Assembly (NCBI GenBank): GCA_023447335.1
Contig: JAEXOD010000178.1
Span: 1 to 17,224 of the forward strand
Origin: Bacteroidota bacterium
Lineage (GTDB): Bacteria; Bacteroidota; Ignavibacteria; Ignavibacteriales; Melioribacteraceae
Direction: 5' to 3'
Length of the DNA stretch: 17,224 nucleotides
The position numbers and the translations under genes are program-made. Of the stretch, positions 7,873 through 15,934 are shown piece after piece. Every line of letters starts with the position of its first letter. The first letter of the stretch is position 1. Under the pieces are notes generated by a model. The model was not told where the DNA came from and did not search any database. It was given only the letters and a program-made list of their open reading frames with translations.

Positions 7873-9426
7873 ATGAAATTAAAACCATTTAAGAACAATC
7901 CGATAACGGATTTCTCAAAACCGGCAAATTTCAAAAAACAAGTTGAAGCGTTAGCTATTGTAGAAAAACAGTTTGGAAAAACTTTTCCGTTACAAGTTGG
8001 CAATAAGGCATTAAAAACTGAGTCTTTGATTACAAGTATCAATCCGTCAAACAAAGATCAAGTTATTGCTTATTTCCATAAATCAACAAAAGAGATTGCA
8101 GATAAAGCTGTGGTAGAAGCTGCAAAAACTTTTGATACATGGAAATATACTCCGGCAGAAGAAAGAGCACAAATATTATTAAAAGCGTCAGAGATAATTC
8201 AAAATCGTAGATTTGAAATTAACGCTTGGATGATCTCGGAAGCCGGTAAAAATTTTACGGAAGCAGACGCTGATACAGCCGAAGCAATTGACTTTTTAGA
8301 ATTTTACGCAAGAGAAATTTTAAGATATAGTGCAAAACAACCTATTACTCCGGTTCCCGGCGAACAAAACGAAGTATTCTATATCCCAATGGGAGTATAT
8401 GCTGTAATTCCACCATGGAATTTCCCGTTTGCAATTTTAGTAGGTATGACAAGTGCGGCAATAGTATGTGGCAATACAGTTGTACTAAAACCAAGTAGTG
8501 ATACACCTATGATGGGTAGATTATTTTACGATATATTACTTGAAGCCGGATTACCTAAAGGTGTATTAAATTTTGTTCCCGGAAGCGGTGCTGAAGTTGG
8601 CGATGTTATAGTCGGACATAAATTGACCCGTGGAATAGCTTTTACCGGTTCAGTAGGAGTAGGATGCCACATTAATGAATTAGCTGCAAAAGTTCAAGAC
8701 GGTCAAATTTGGTTAAAACGAGTAATTGCAGAAATGGGAGGCAAAGATTCAATAATTGTTGATAGCGAAGCTGATGTTGACGATGCTGTTAACGGAGTTA
8801 TAGCTGCTGCATTTGGTTTCCAAGGACAAAAATGCTCCGCATGTTCTCGTGCAATTGTTGATCAAAAAGTTTATAAAGAATTTGTTGAAAAACTCAAAAT
8901 AGGTGTTGAACAAATTCAAGTTGGTCCGGCTAAGGATAACTTTAGAATGGGTCCTGTAATAGGAGCAGCTGCAGAAAGAACAATTATGCAATATATTGAA
9001 ACCGGTAAAAAAGAAGGAAAATTATTAAACGGCGGTGAAAAAGCGGAAGGAAACGGCTTTTATATAAAACCAACCGTATTTGTTGATGTAAAACCTGACG
9101 CAGTAATTTCGCAGGAAGAAATTTTTGGACCCGTTTTGGCAGTTATTAAATCCAAAAATTTTGATGACTCCTTAAAGATTGCTAATAATACTATTTATGG
9201 TCTAACAGGTGCAATCTATTCAAAAAACGAAGAAAAATTAGCAAGAGCTCACAAAGAATTTTTTGTCGGCAATTTATATTTAAATAGAAAATGTACAGGT
9301 GCTTTGGTCGGCGGTCATCCTTTCGGCGGATTTAATATGTCCGGAACGGATAGCAAAGCCGGCGGACGCGATTACCTATTATTATTCCTTCAAGCTAAAT
9401 TGGTAAGCAAAAAGATTTTCAAATAA
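7873..9426 (+). CDS. pruA: L-glutamate gamma-semialdehyde dehydrogenase (1-pyrroline-5-carboxylate dehydrogenase, RocA/PruA type)
   Basis: The 517-residue enzyme oxidises glutamate gamma-semialdehyde (open form of pyrroline-5-carboxylate) to glutamate with NAD+, the last step of proline and arginine breakdown. It is the monofunctional type, of the normal length of about 515 residues, without a proline dehydrogenase domain. Visible residues: PPWNFP with N183, FTGSVGVG (257-264), catalytic E287 in AEMGGKD, and catalytic C321 in GFQGQKCSACSR. The C-terminal GGFNMSGTDSKAGG (485-498) is a hallmark of pyrroline-5-carboxylate dehydrogenases. ATG 7873 is preceded by GAGG (7862-7865) at 7 nt. It is the first gene of a plus-strand unit with sucC, 15 nt downstream. 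No proline dehydrogenase gene is visible, so that step must be encoded elsewhere. Confidence 0.95.
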   Translation: MKLKPFKNNPITDFSKPANFKKQVEALAIVEKQFGKTFPLQVGNKALKTESLITSINPSNKDQVIAYFHKSTKEIADKAVVEAAKTFDTWKYTPAEERAQILLKASEIIQNRRFEINAWMISEAGKNFTEADADTAEAIDFLEFYAREILRYSAKQPITPVPGEQNEVFYIPMGVYAVIPPWNFPFAILVGMTSAAIVCGNTVVLKPSSDTPMMGRLFYDILLEAGLPKGVLNFVPGSGAEVGDVIVGHKLTRGIAFTGSVGVGCHINELAAKVQDGQIWLKRVIAEMGGKDSIIVDSEADVDDAVNGVIAAAFGFQGQKCSACSRAIVDQKVYKEFVEKLKIGVEQIQVGPAKDNFRMGPVIGAAAERTIMQYIETGKKEGKLLNGGEKAEGNGFYIKPTVFVDVKPDAVISQEEIFGPVLAVIKSKNFDDSLKIANNTIYGLTGAIYSKNEEKLARAHKEFFVGNLYLNRKCTGALVGGHPFGGFNMSGTDSKAGGRDYLLLFLQAKLVSKKIFK

Positions 9427-9441
9427 TAATATAAGGTTAAA

Positions 9442-10605
9442 ATGAAGATACATGAGTATCAGGCTAAAGAAATATTAAAGAAATTTGATGTTTCTGTGCC
9501 AATCGGTAAAGTTGCTTTTACTGCTGAAGAAGCTGTAAATGTTGCTAAAGATGTAGTCGGCGGTAGTTTATGGGTTGTTAAGGCTCAAATTCATGCCGGC
9601 GGCAGAGGGAAAGGGGGCGGTGTTAAAATTGCCAGATCTCTAGATGAAGTTAAGCAATTATCTGAACAAATTTTAGGAATGTGTTTAATTACTCATCAAA
9701 CTGGTCCTGAAGGAAAAATTGTTAAACGCTTGTTGATTGAACAAGGAGTTAATATTGAAAAAGAACTTTATGTAGGTATTACTCTTGATAGAGCTCAATC
9801 TAAAAATGTTATGATGGCTTCTACAGAGGGCGGAATGGAAATTGAAAAAGTTGCCGCAGAGCATCCCGAATTAATTCTTAAAGCAACTATTGATCCAGCT
9901 ATTGGATTACAAGCTCATCAAGCTAGAGAACTTGCATTCGGTTTAGGTTTATCCGGAGTTCAATTAAAAAACACTGTAAGTTTTTTACAAAAACTTTATA
10001 ATGCATATGTTTCATCAGATGCTTCTATTGCTGAAATCAATCCGCTTGTAGTAACAAAAGAAGGTGATGTTATGGCTTTAGACGCAAAAATGAATTTTGA
10101 TGATAATGCGTTATATCGTCATCCTGAAATTCTTGCTTTAAGAGATTTAGACGAAGAAGACCCGCTAGAAATTGAAGCTGCAAAATTCAACTTAAATTAT
10201 ATTAAGTTAGACGGTAACGTTGGCTGTATGGTAAACGGTGCAGGTCTTGCTATGGCTACTATGGATATTATCAAATTGGCAGGCGGTGAACCGGCTAATT
10301 TTCTTGATGTTGGCGGCGGAGCAAATAAAGAAACTGTTGCTAACGGATTTAAGATAATTTTGAGCGATCCAAATGTTAAAGCTATATTGATTAATATTTT
10401 TGGTGGTATTGTACGTTGCGATAGGGTTGCTCAAGGTGTTATTGATGCTGTTCAAGAAGTAAAAGTTACTGTTCCTGTAGTTGTACGTTTAGAAGGTACC
10501 AACGCAGAAGAAGCCGGAATTTTACTTGCAAACAGCGGATTAAATTTTGAAGTAGCAAAATCATTACAGGAAGCTGCCGAAAAAGTCACTTCAGTTTTAA
10601 AATAG
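9442..10605 (+). CDS. sucC: Succinyl-CoA synthetase (ADP-forming) beta subunit
   Basis: The 387-residue protein is the nucleotide-binding beta subunit of succinyl-CoA synthetase, which makes ATP (or GTP) and succinate from succinyl-CoA in the TCA cycle. Its length matches the 388 residues of the E. coli protein. The N-terminal ATP-grasp domain starts MKIHEYQAKE and has the glycine-rich AGGRGKGGGVKI (52-63). EINPL with N200 and D214 of ALDAKM are at the Mg2+ ligand positions. The CoA-ligase-type C-terminal domain has NFLDVGGGAN (286-295), NIFGGIVRCDRVAQG (318-332) and VRLEGTN (348-354). AAGG (9433-9436) lies 5 nt before the ATG. It is 15 nt after pruA and followed by a strong terminator, so sucD, the alpha subunit that normally follows, is not here. 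Confidence 0.97.
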   Translation: MKIHEYQAKEILKKFDVSVPIGKVAFTAEEAVNVAKDVVGGSLWVVKAQIHAGGRGKGGGVKIARSLDEVKQLSEQILGMCLITHQTGPEGKIVKRLLIEQGVNIEKELYVGITLDRAQSKNVMMASTEGGMEIEKVAAEHPELILKATIDPAIGLQAHQARELAFGLGLSGVQLKNTVSFLQKLYNAYVSSDASIAEINPLVVTKEGDVMALDAKMNFDDNALYRHPEILALRDLDEEDPLEIEAAKFNLNYIKLDGNVGCMVNGAGLAMATMDIIKLAGGEPANFLDVGGGANKETVANGFKIILSDPNVKAILINIFGGIVRCDRVAQGVIDAVQEVKVTVPVVVRLEGTNAEEAGILLANSGLNFEVAKSLQEAAEKVTSVLK

Positions 10606-10628
10606 TTCTTTACCGATATTCTAATTTT

Positions 10629-10664
10629 AGCTGTACTCAATTTTGGGTACAGCTTTATTTTTTT
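10629..10664 (+). terminator. Intrinsic terminator after sucC
   Basis: A 10-bp stem with one G-T wobble (AGCTGTACTC at 10629-10638 with GGGTACAGCT at 10645-10654) closes a 6-nt AATTTT loop. It is followed by a T-rich run with seven consecutive T (10658-10664). It starts 24 nt after the sucC stop and ends the pruA-sucC transcript. Confidence 0.93.
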
Positions 10665-10697
10665 AATTATCTTAATTTTCTATTCTTATGGTGATTT

Positions 10698-11576
10698 ATG
10701 TATTTTAATAGATTTGGCAAAACAGATTTAATGGTCTCAGTTTTAGGATTTGGAGCCGGAGAAATCGGTGATTTAAATATAGATGATAAAATCGTAAATA
10801 ATTTATTAAATTTTGCATTGGATAACGGAATTAATTTAATTGATACTGCACGTGGTTATTATGCCTCTGAAGATAGAATAGGTCGTTTTATTTCGCATAG
10901 AAGAAATGAATATATCTTATCGACCAAAGTAGGTTACGGAATTGATTCGGAACCTGATTGGAGTTATAATTCGGTAATTAAGGGAATTGAAGAAGCTTTA
11001 ATAAAACTAAGAACCGATTATATTGATATTGTACATTTGCACTCTTGTTCATTAGATATATTAAAAAACGGTGAAGTTATTCTCGCTCTGCAAAAAGCAA
11101 AAGAACAAGGGAAGATTAAATTAACGGCTTACTCCGGTGAAAATGAAGAATTAAAATATGCAGTCAATTGTAATTTTTTCGATTCTATTCAAACTTCGTT
11201 TAATATTTGTGATCAAAATAATTTATTTTCAATTTTTCCGATAGCAAAACAAAAAGGTATGGGAGTTATAGCTAAAAGATCAATTGCGAATGCTCCTTGG
11301 TTATATAACGAACAACCATACGGTAAATATGTCGAAGAGTATTGGAAGAGATGGCAAAAAATGGGATTTGAAAATAATATTGATTGGTTTAATATAGCAT
11401 TAAGATTTACTGCTTATGCAAAAGGTGTAGATTGTGCAATTGTAGGTACTACAAACATCGAGCATCTAAAAAGAAATATCGAATACATAAACAGTGGTAA
11501 ACTTAGTGATGATGATGAAAATTTGATAATTCAAAAGTATATTCAGAATAATACTGATTGGGTTTCTCAAATATAA
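10698..11576 (+). CDS. Aldo/keto reductase
   Basis: The 292-residue protein is a TIM-barrel NAD(P)H-dependent aldo/keto reductase. The catalytic tetrad is visible: D49 and Y54 in LIDTARGYYASEDRIG, K77 in ILSTKVG, and H115 in DIVHLHS. The usual Gly after the catalytic Tyr is replaced by a second Tyr (Y55). The opening RFGKTDLMVSVLGFGAGEIG (5-24) is the standard first strand of the family, and AIVGTTNIEHLKRNI (263-277 region) is the C-terminal cofactor-binding part. The family reduces aldehydes and ketones or oxidises sugars, and the substrate cannot be assigned from sequence. It lies beyond the sucC terminator, so it probably has its own promoter in 10665-10697, and it converges on the minus-strand membrane protein gene. 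Confidence 0.92.
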   Translation: MYFNRFGKTDLMVSVLGFGAGEIGDLNIDDKIVNNLLNFALDNGINLIDTARGYYASEDRIGRFISHRRNEYILSTKVGYGIDSEPDWSYNSVIKGIEEALIKLRTDYIDIVHLHSCSLDILKNGEVILALQKAKEQGKIKLTAYSGENEELKYAVNCNFFDSIQTSFNICDQNNLFSIFPIAKQKGMGVIAKRSIANAPWLYNEQPYGKYVEEYWKRWQKMGFENNIDWFNIALRFTAYAKGVDCAIVGTTNIEHLKRNIEYINSGKLSDDDENLIIQKYIQNNTDWVSQI

Positions 11577-11583
11577 ATTTTCA

Positions 11584-11599
11584 TTGAATTAAAATTCAA
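11584..11599. terminator. Weak hairpin between convergent genes
   Basis: TTGAAT (11584-11589) and ATTCAA (11594-11599) can pair over a TAAA loop, between the stop of the aldo/keto reductase (11576) and the stop of the converging membrane protein gene (11629). The position fits a shared terminator, but the stem is only 6 bp with one G-C pair and the run after it is A-rich on the plus strand, so it is weak. Confidence 0.25.
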
Positions 11600-11628
11600 A
11601 AATAAAAAATTATAGTAAATATTAAGTT

Positions 11629-11985
11629 CTAAAGTATTGTTAAATACACTATTAACAATAAATTAATAATCACTCCAAACTTAGTTTCAGGTAATCCCGC
11701 AGTTGAAATTAGTAATGACAAAATAGATGCTGCCAGAACTGTTTCCTTAAAAACCGGTTTATCAAAAATTATAAAAAAAACCGCAATCAGAAATACTAAC
11801 GATAATAATAACCAAATTACTCCATAAATTTTAATACCAAATTCCCCTATTTCCACTTTCTTAAAAAAAATCTTTGTGCTATATGGCAATTCTTTAATTT
11901 CTGCTAATTTAAAAGACATCACAAATCCGGGTAGATGAGCAATAGCATGAATTATTAACACAATTGTAAAAATTATATTTTCCAT
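11629..11985 (-). CDS. Four-helix integral membrane protein, hypothetical (118 aa)
   Basis: I do not recognise a named family. The 118-residue product has four predicted membrane helices (about 4-24, 52-74, 81-96 and 104-118) with a Lys-rich cytoplasmic-type loop between the first two (residues 26-50). The first helix contains HAIAHLPGF (13-21), with two His residues one helical turn apart that could bind a metal or haem; this is only suggestive. It is a lone minus-strand gene between the convergent aldo/keto reductase and the divergent SMP-30 gene, so it is probably transcribed alone. The start ATG 11983-11985 is followed by a normal membrane-protein N-terminus. Confidence 0.75.
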   Translation of the reverse strand: MENIIFTIVLIIHAIAHLPGFVMSFKLAEIKELPYSTKIFFKKVEIGEFGIKIYGVIWLLLSLVFLIAVFFIIFDKPVFKETVLAASILSLLISTAGLPETKFGVIINLLLIVYLTIL

Positions 11986-12092
11986 AAAATCTCCGATTAA
12001 TTATTTCAAAAATAATTTATATTTTATAAAAAAAATAGTAAATAATTAATATAAATTTCATATTTTAATCATATCACTTATAGGTAATAAAT

Positions 12093-13016
12093 ATGAAAAA
12101 TACATTTTTATTTCTTTTTATTTGTTTTTCAATTAGTGCGCAAAACATTATTATAGAAAATATTGAATTCAAGACAGAAGCCACAAAACTTTCATTCCCT
12201 GAAGGAATTATCTATGACTATGACGAAACGATTTATTTTAGCAATTGTTATAGTAATTGGATCGGCAAACTAAATAAAAACGGATTAGATACACTTTTAA
12301 TAAAACCGACAACGCCGGTAGATTTTGGGAAAACAAATGGATTAGCCATTTATTCAGATAAAAATTTATACGCATGTGATTATGGAATTGGGGCAATTTT
12401 AAAAATTTCTAATGAAGGTTATTGTGATACTTTTATAACCGGTTATAATGGTCAAAAATTTAATCGCCCAAATGATATTACCTTTACTCCCGATGGAAAT
12501 ATGTATTTTACAGATCCAAAATCATATGATAAAAATGTCTTAGATGGTGTTATCTATTTTATTGACATGAAAACAAAAGAAATTAAGCCTGCATTCTCAG
12601 GATTAGGATTTCCGAACGGAATAGCTATTGGACCATGCAAAAAGTATTTATATGTTTCTGAATCAGCAAAAAACAGAGTCCTCCGATTTAAAATATTAGA
12701 AGACGGCACCATAACCGATAGTACGGAAATTGTACATCTTCCGGGCGGAGATCCTGACGGATTAGCTTTTGATAGTATGGGAAATCTATATATAGCTCAT
12801 TTTGGAGGAGGAAAAATTGTAGTTGTTTCGCCTAATAAAGATATTATTAAAACAATTAAAACTCCGGGGAAAAAGCCTAGTAATCTTGAATTTGCCGGTG
12901 ATAACTTAAAAACAATTTATATAACAGAAGACGAGACAAATTGTGTTTACTCGATGCAAACCGAAATAGCCGGTTTAAAATTGTTTTCGTCACCAAAAAA
13001 AACTAATAATGATTAA
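12093..13016 (+). CDS. Secreted SMP-30/gluconolactonase-like beta-propeller protein
   Basis: The 307-residue protein has a signal peptide (residues 1 to about 17, ending SISAQ) followed by a six-bladed propeller of the SMP-30 / gluconolactonase / strictosidine-synthase-like group. The metal-ligand positions known from the family can be placed: E37 in FPEGI, N127 in RPNDITFTPDG, N175 in FPNGIAI, and D222 in DPDGLAFD. Repeated blade motifs include DGNMYFTD (134-141) and MGNLYIAHFG (229-238). Members hydrolyse sugar lactones or other esters using a divalent cation; the true substrate is unknown. It should be periplasmic or surface-exposed. It is divergent from the 118-residue membrane protein and lies 48 nt before the aminotransferase, so it may be co-transcribed with it, though the functions show no obvious link. 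Confidence 0.88.
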   Translation: MKNTFLFLFICFSISAQNIIIENIEFKTEATKLSFPEGIIYDYDETIYFSNCYSNWIGKLNKNGLDTLLIKPTTPVDFGKTNGLAIYSDKNLYACDYGIGAILKISNEGYCDTFITGYNGQKFNRPNDITFTPDGNMYFTDPKSYDKNVLDGVIYFIDMKTKEIKPAFSGLGFPNGIAIGPCKKYLYVSESAKNRVLRFKILEDGTITDSTEIVHLPGGDPDGLAFDSMGNLYIAHFGGGKIVVVSPNKDIIKTIKTPGKKPSNLEFAGDNLKTIYITEDETNCVYSMQTEIAGLKLFSSPKKTNND

Positions 13017-13064
13017 TATTCTATTTGCATAAATAACTGAACAAAAACTAAGCAGAGCAAAAAC

Positions 13065-14282
13065 ATGAGTATTAGTTTAATTGCAAAATCAATCAAACCA
13101 TCACCAACATTGGCGTTGAACGAAAAAGCCGCCATTTTAAGAGAAAAAGGAGACCCGGTTATCCACCTTGGCGGAGGTGAACCGAAATCACGAGCACCTT
13201 TAGACGCAATTATGGCAGCTGTTGCTAATCTTAATAGCGGAGAAGTAAGATATGCACCGGCAGACGGAATACCTGATCTTAAAAAAGCTATAATTCGTTA
13301 TACCGAAGAGAACTATAATCGCAAAGTTTCTCCGCAAAATGTTATTGCTTCAAGCGGGGCAAAACAAGCTTTAATGGTTGCGTTACAAGCAATTCTTAAT
13401 CCGCAAGAGGAAGTAATATTCCCTGCCCCATACTGGGTAAGCTATCCTGATATGATTCGTTTATGCGGCGGAATTCCGGTTCCTGTTTTACCTGAAGACG
13501 GTTCTTTTTACCCTACTTTAAAGGATATTTCCGATAGAGTTGGTCCCTATACCAGAGCCGTTATAATTAATAGTCCTAATAACCCCACCGGTGCCATGTA
13601 CGGAGAAAACTTTATAAGCGAAATAGTAGATTTTTGCGAAAAAAAAGGATTATATCTAATTATGGACGATATTTACCACAAGTTAGTTTTTGACGGTAAA
13701 AAATGGGTTAATCCTTATAAGTTTGCAAAAGATTTATCCGAAAATTCAAAACTTATAATAATTAATGGCGTATCTAAAGTATATGCAATGACAGGCTTTA
13801 GGATAGGATGGGCAATAGCTAACAAAAAGCTTATTGAAGCTATGACCAATATTCAAGGACATCAAACTTCAGGACCTTCTGTAGTACTTCAAAAAGCTGC
13901 AGTAGGAGCTTTAAACGGAATTCAATCTTGCATTGAAAATCTTAGAGCTACTCTTCAAAATAATCGGAACGTTTTAATCGATCAATTAAAATCGTTTAAC
14001 GATGTAAAAGTATATGTACCGGATGGTACTTTTTATACTTTTGCAGATTTTCGCGCTTATGAGAAGAGCAGCAATAAACTTTCAAACTTTTTAATTGAAA
14101 AAGTTCAAGTTTTAACTGTTCCGGGTGCAGAATTCGGTTTAGACGGCTTTTTACGTATAAGTTATTGCGGAGGTATAAAAGATATTACCGAAGGAATTGA
14201 ACGAATTAAATGGGCATTAGATCCAAACAGTCCTAATGAACTTTACATTGGCGATCGTAAACTTTTGAGGGATTGGGCATGA
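13065..14282 (+). CDS. aspC: Aspartate-type PLP aminotransferase (class I)
   Basis: The 405-residue protein is a fold-type I aminotransferase of the group containing bacterial aspartate aminotransferases of the thermophile/Bacillus type. It moves the amino group of aspartate to 2-oxoglutarate to give oxaloacetate and glutamate. Visible residues: GGGEP (36-40) near the N-terminus, YAPADGIPDLKKAI (63-76), SGAKQAL (97-103) for phosphate binding, SPNNPTG (170-176), the Asp of MDDIYHKL (201-202), the PLP lysine K238 in NGVSKVYAMTGFRIGW with R246, and the substrate carboxylate Arg R364 in FLRISYCGG. Substrate specificity is inferred and other amino donors are possible. Its TGA stop overlaps the pckA ATG by 4 nt, which supports an oxaloacetate-producing role. 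The first Met was used; its ribosome binding site is weak. Confidence 0.9.
   Translation: MSISLIAKSIKPSPTLALNEKAAILREKGDPVIHLGGGEPKSRAPLDAIMAAVANLNSGEVRYAPADGIPDLKKAIIRYTEENYNRKVSPQNVIASSGAKQALMVALQAILNPQEEVIFPAPYWVSYPDMIRLCGGIPVPVLPEDGSFYPTLKDISDRVGPYTRAVIINSPNNPTGAMYGENFISEIVDFCEKKGLYLIMDDIYHKLVFDGKKWVNPYKFAKDLSENSKLIIINGVSKVYAMTGFRIGWAIANKKLIEAMTNIQGHQTSGPSVVLQKAAVGALNGIQSCIENLRATLQNNRNVLIDQLKSFNDVKVYVPDGTFYTFADFRAYEKSSNKLSNFLIEKVQVLTVPGAEFGLDGFLRISYCGGIKDITEGIERIKWALDPNSPNELYIGDRKLLRDWA
14267..14271 (+). promoter_or_regulatory. Ribosome binding site that sets the pckA start
   Basis: GAGGG lies inside the last codons of the aminotransferase gene and is 7 nt from ATG 14279. The TTG at 14273 in the same frame is only 1 nt away from it and cannot use it, so ATG 14279 is the likely start. 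Confidence 0.8.
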
Positions 14283-15934
14283 GTAAATATTTAGAATTTA
14301 ATACTCCGGCTTCCAAAGAAGCAATGGAATTAGCAAGTGATTTTAGATTGAAAAATCAAGGTCTAAATTACTTAGACAGAGTATTTTGGAATCTATCTAA
14401 CGAAGCTTTATATGAAGAAATAATTTTTAGAAATGAAGGCAAATTAGCTAAGGAAGGAGCATTATTAGTAAACACAGGTAAACACACGGCTCGTGCAGCA
14501 GCGGACAAATTTATTGTAAAAGAGAATAGCACAGAGGATAAAATATGGTGGGGAGTATATAACAGACCGTTAGCTCTCGAAAAATTTAATGCATTATTTT
14601 CTCGTTTACAAGCGTGGGCTCAAGGTGAAGAACTATTTGTTCAAGATTGTTATGCCGGAGCTGATCCCGAATATAAAATGCCGATTAGAATTATTACGGA
14701 AAAAGCTTGGCATAGTTTATTTGCCCGTAATATGTTTATTACTACAGATGATAAAGATACTCTTAAAAAATTTATGCCTGATTTTACTATTATTGCAGTA
14801 CCGGGATTTAAAGTCGATCCGATTGTAGACGGTACAAGATCCGAAACTGCTATTGTACTAAATTTTTCCCAAAGAATGGCAATTATTGCTAATTCTTTAT
14901 ACGGTGGTGAAATCAAAAAATCTGTATTTACGGTTCTTAATTTTCTCCTCACATTTCAAGATGTTTTACCAATGCATTGTTCTGCAAATGTAGGAAAAGG
15001 CGGAGATGTAGCACTATTTTTTGGTTTGAGTGGTACCGGTAAAACCACATTATCTGCTGATCCAAATAGGCAATTAATCGGAGATGATGAACATGGTTGG
15101 AGCTCGGAAGGCGTGTTTAATTTTGAAGCCGCATGTTACGCAAAAGTAATTCGTCTTTCCTCAGAACATGAGCCCCAGATTTACGAAACCACAAGAAGGT
15201 TTGGGACCATTTTGGAAAACGTTGTTTTTGATCCCATTACACGTAGGATTGATTTAGACGATGAGATTATTACCGAAAACACTCGTGCATCGTATCCATT
15301 ACATTTTATCCCGAATGTTGTTTCAAGCGGTTATTCAAAAACTCACCCTAAAAATGTTATTTTTTTAACATGCGATGCTTCGGGTGTAATGCCTCCTATT
15401 GCAAAACTTACCCCCGAACAAGCACAATACCATTTTATTAGCGGTTATACTTCGAAAATAGCTGGTACTGAAATAGGGCTAGGAATTGAGCCTCAAATTA
15501 CATTTAGTGCATGTTTTGGCGCTCCTTTTATGGTACGTCATCCTTATGAATATGCACAAATGCTTAAAGAAAGAATGTTGAAGCATAATGTAAATGTTTG
15601 GTTAGTTAATACAGGCTGGGTAGGCGGAAGATTCGGTGTCGGGAAGCGAATAAGTATTCGTCATACAAGAAATTTATTAAATGCAGCATTAGAAGGAAAA
15701 CTCGATAATGTTGAATTTAGAGTTGATAAATTATTTGGATATACGGTACCGCTAACATGCCCTGAAGTACCGAATGATGTCTTGGAACCATCAAATTCTT
15801 GGGGTGATAAAAACGATTATTGGAAAAAATATGACGCTCTAGCTGCAAGATTTATTGAAAACTTTAAATTATTTGAAGCTAATGTTACTGAAGATGTAAT
15901 TCAAGCAGGTCCTAAAAGATTACCAAAGATTTAA
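14279..15934 (+). CDS. pckA: Phosphoenolpyruvate carboxykinase (ATP), first copy
   Basis: The 551-residue enzyme converts oxaloacetate + ATP to PEP + ADP + CO2, the entry step of gluconeogenesis. It is the ATP type: P-loop GLSGTGKTT (249-257) and kinase-2 motif LIGDDEHGW (266-274). Metal and substrate residues match the known family: K214 in YGGEIKK, H233 in MHCSANVG, D270, and R336 in ENTRASYP. The N-terminal substrate loop is unusual: where E. coli has GRSPKDK it reads ARAAADK (71-77), keeping R72, D76 and K77 but losing Ser, Pro and the first Lys. An in-frame TTG at 14273 would add two residues, but the ribosome binding site, the ATGA overlap with the aminotransferase stop and the alignment with the second copy all favour ATG 14279. 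A perfect terminator follows. Confidence 0.96.
   Translation: MSKYLEFNTPASKEAMELASDFRLKNQGLNYLDRVFWNLSNEALYEEIIFRNEGKLAKEGALLVNTGKHTARAAADKFIVKENSTEDKIWWGVYNRPLALEKFNALFSRLQAWAQGEELFVQDCYAGADPEYKMPIRIITEKAWHSLFARNMFITTDDKDTLKKFMPDFTIIAVPGFKVDPIVDGTRSETAIVLNFSQRMAIIANSLYGGEIKKSVFTVLNFLLTFQDVLPMHCSANVGKGGDVALFFGLSGTGKTTLSADPNRQLIGDDEHGWSSEGVFNFEAACYAKVIRLSSEHEPQIYETTRRFGTILENVVFDPITRRIDLDDEIITENTRASYPLHFIPNVVSSGYSKTHPKNVIFLTCDASGVMPPIAKLTPEQAQYHFISGYTSKIAGTEIGLGIEPQITFSACFGAPFMVRHPYEYAQMLKERMLKHNVNVWLVNTGWVGGRFGVGKRISIRHTRNLLNAALEGKLDNVEFRVDKLFGYTVPLTCPEVPNDVLEPSNSWGDKNDYWKKYDALAARFIENFKLFEANVTEDVIQAGPKRLPKI

Noticed and set aside
8749..8991. Minus-strand Cys/Asn/Ser-rich ORF inside pruA
   Set aside because: It is a shadow of the catalytic region of pruA, with low-complexity composition.
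10207..10640. Two minus-strand ORFs inside and just past sucC
   Set aside because: They lie antisense to a fully supported sucC; the second runs over the terminator. Their composition is not protein-like.
14273..14278. TTG start for pckA two codons upstream of the ATG
   Set aside because: The GAGGG ribosome binding site would be only 1 nt away, and the second pckA copy aligns with the ATG start.
14650..14952. Antisense ORF in pckA copy one, matched by a similar antisense ORF in copy two (16662-16946)
   Set aside because: The two antisense products look alike (for example both have an SPPY and a GSTLNPGT stretch), but this follows from the similarity of the pckA genes on the other strand. 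Neither has independent support.
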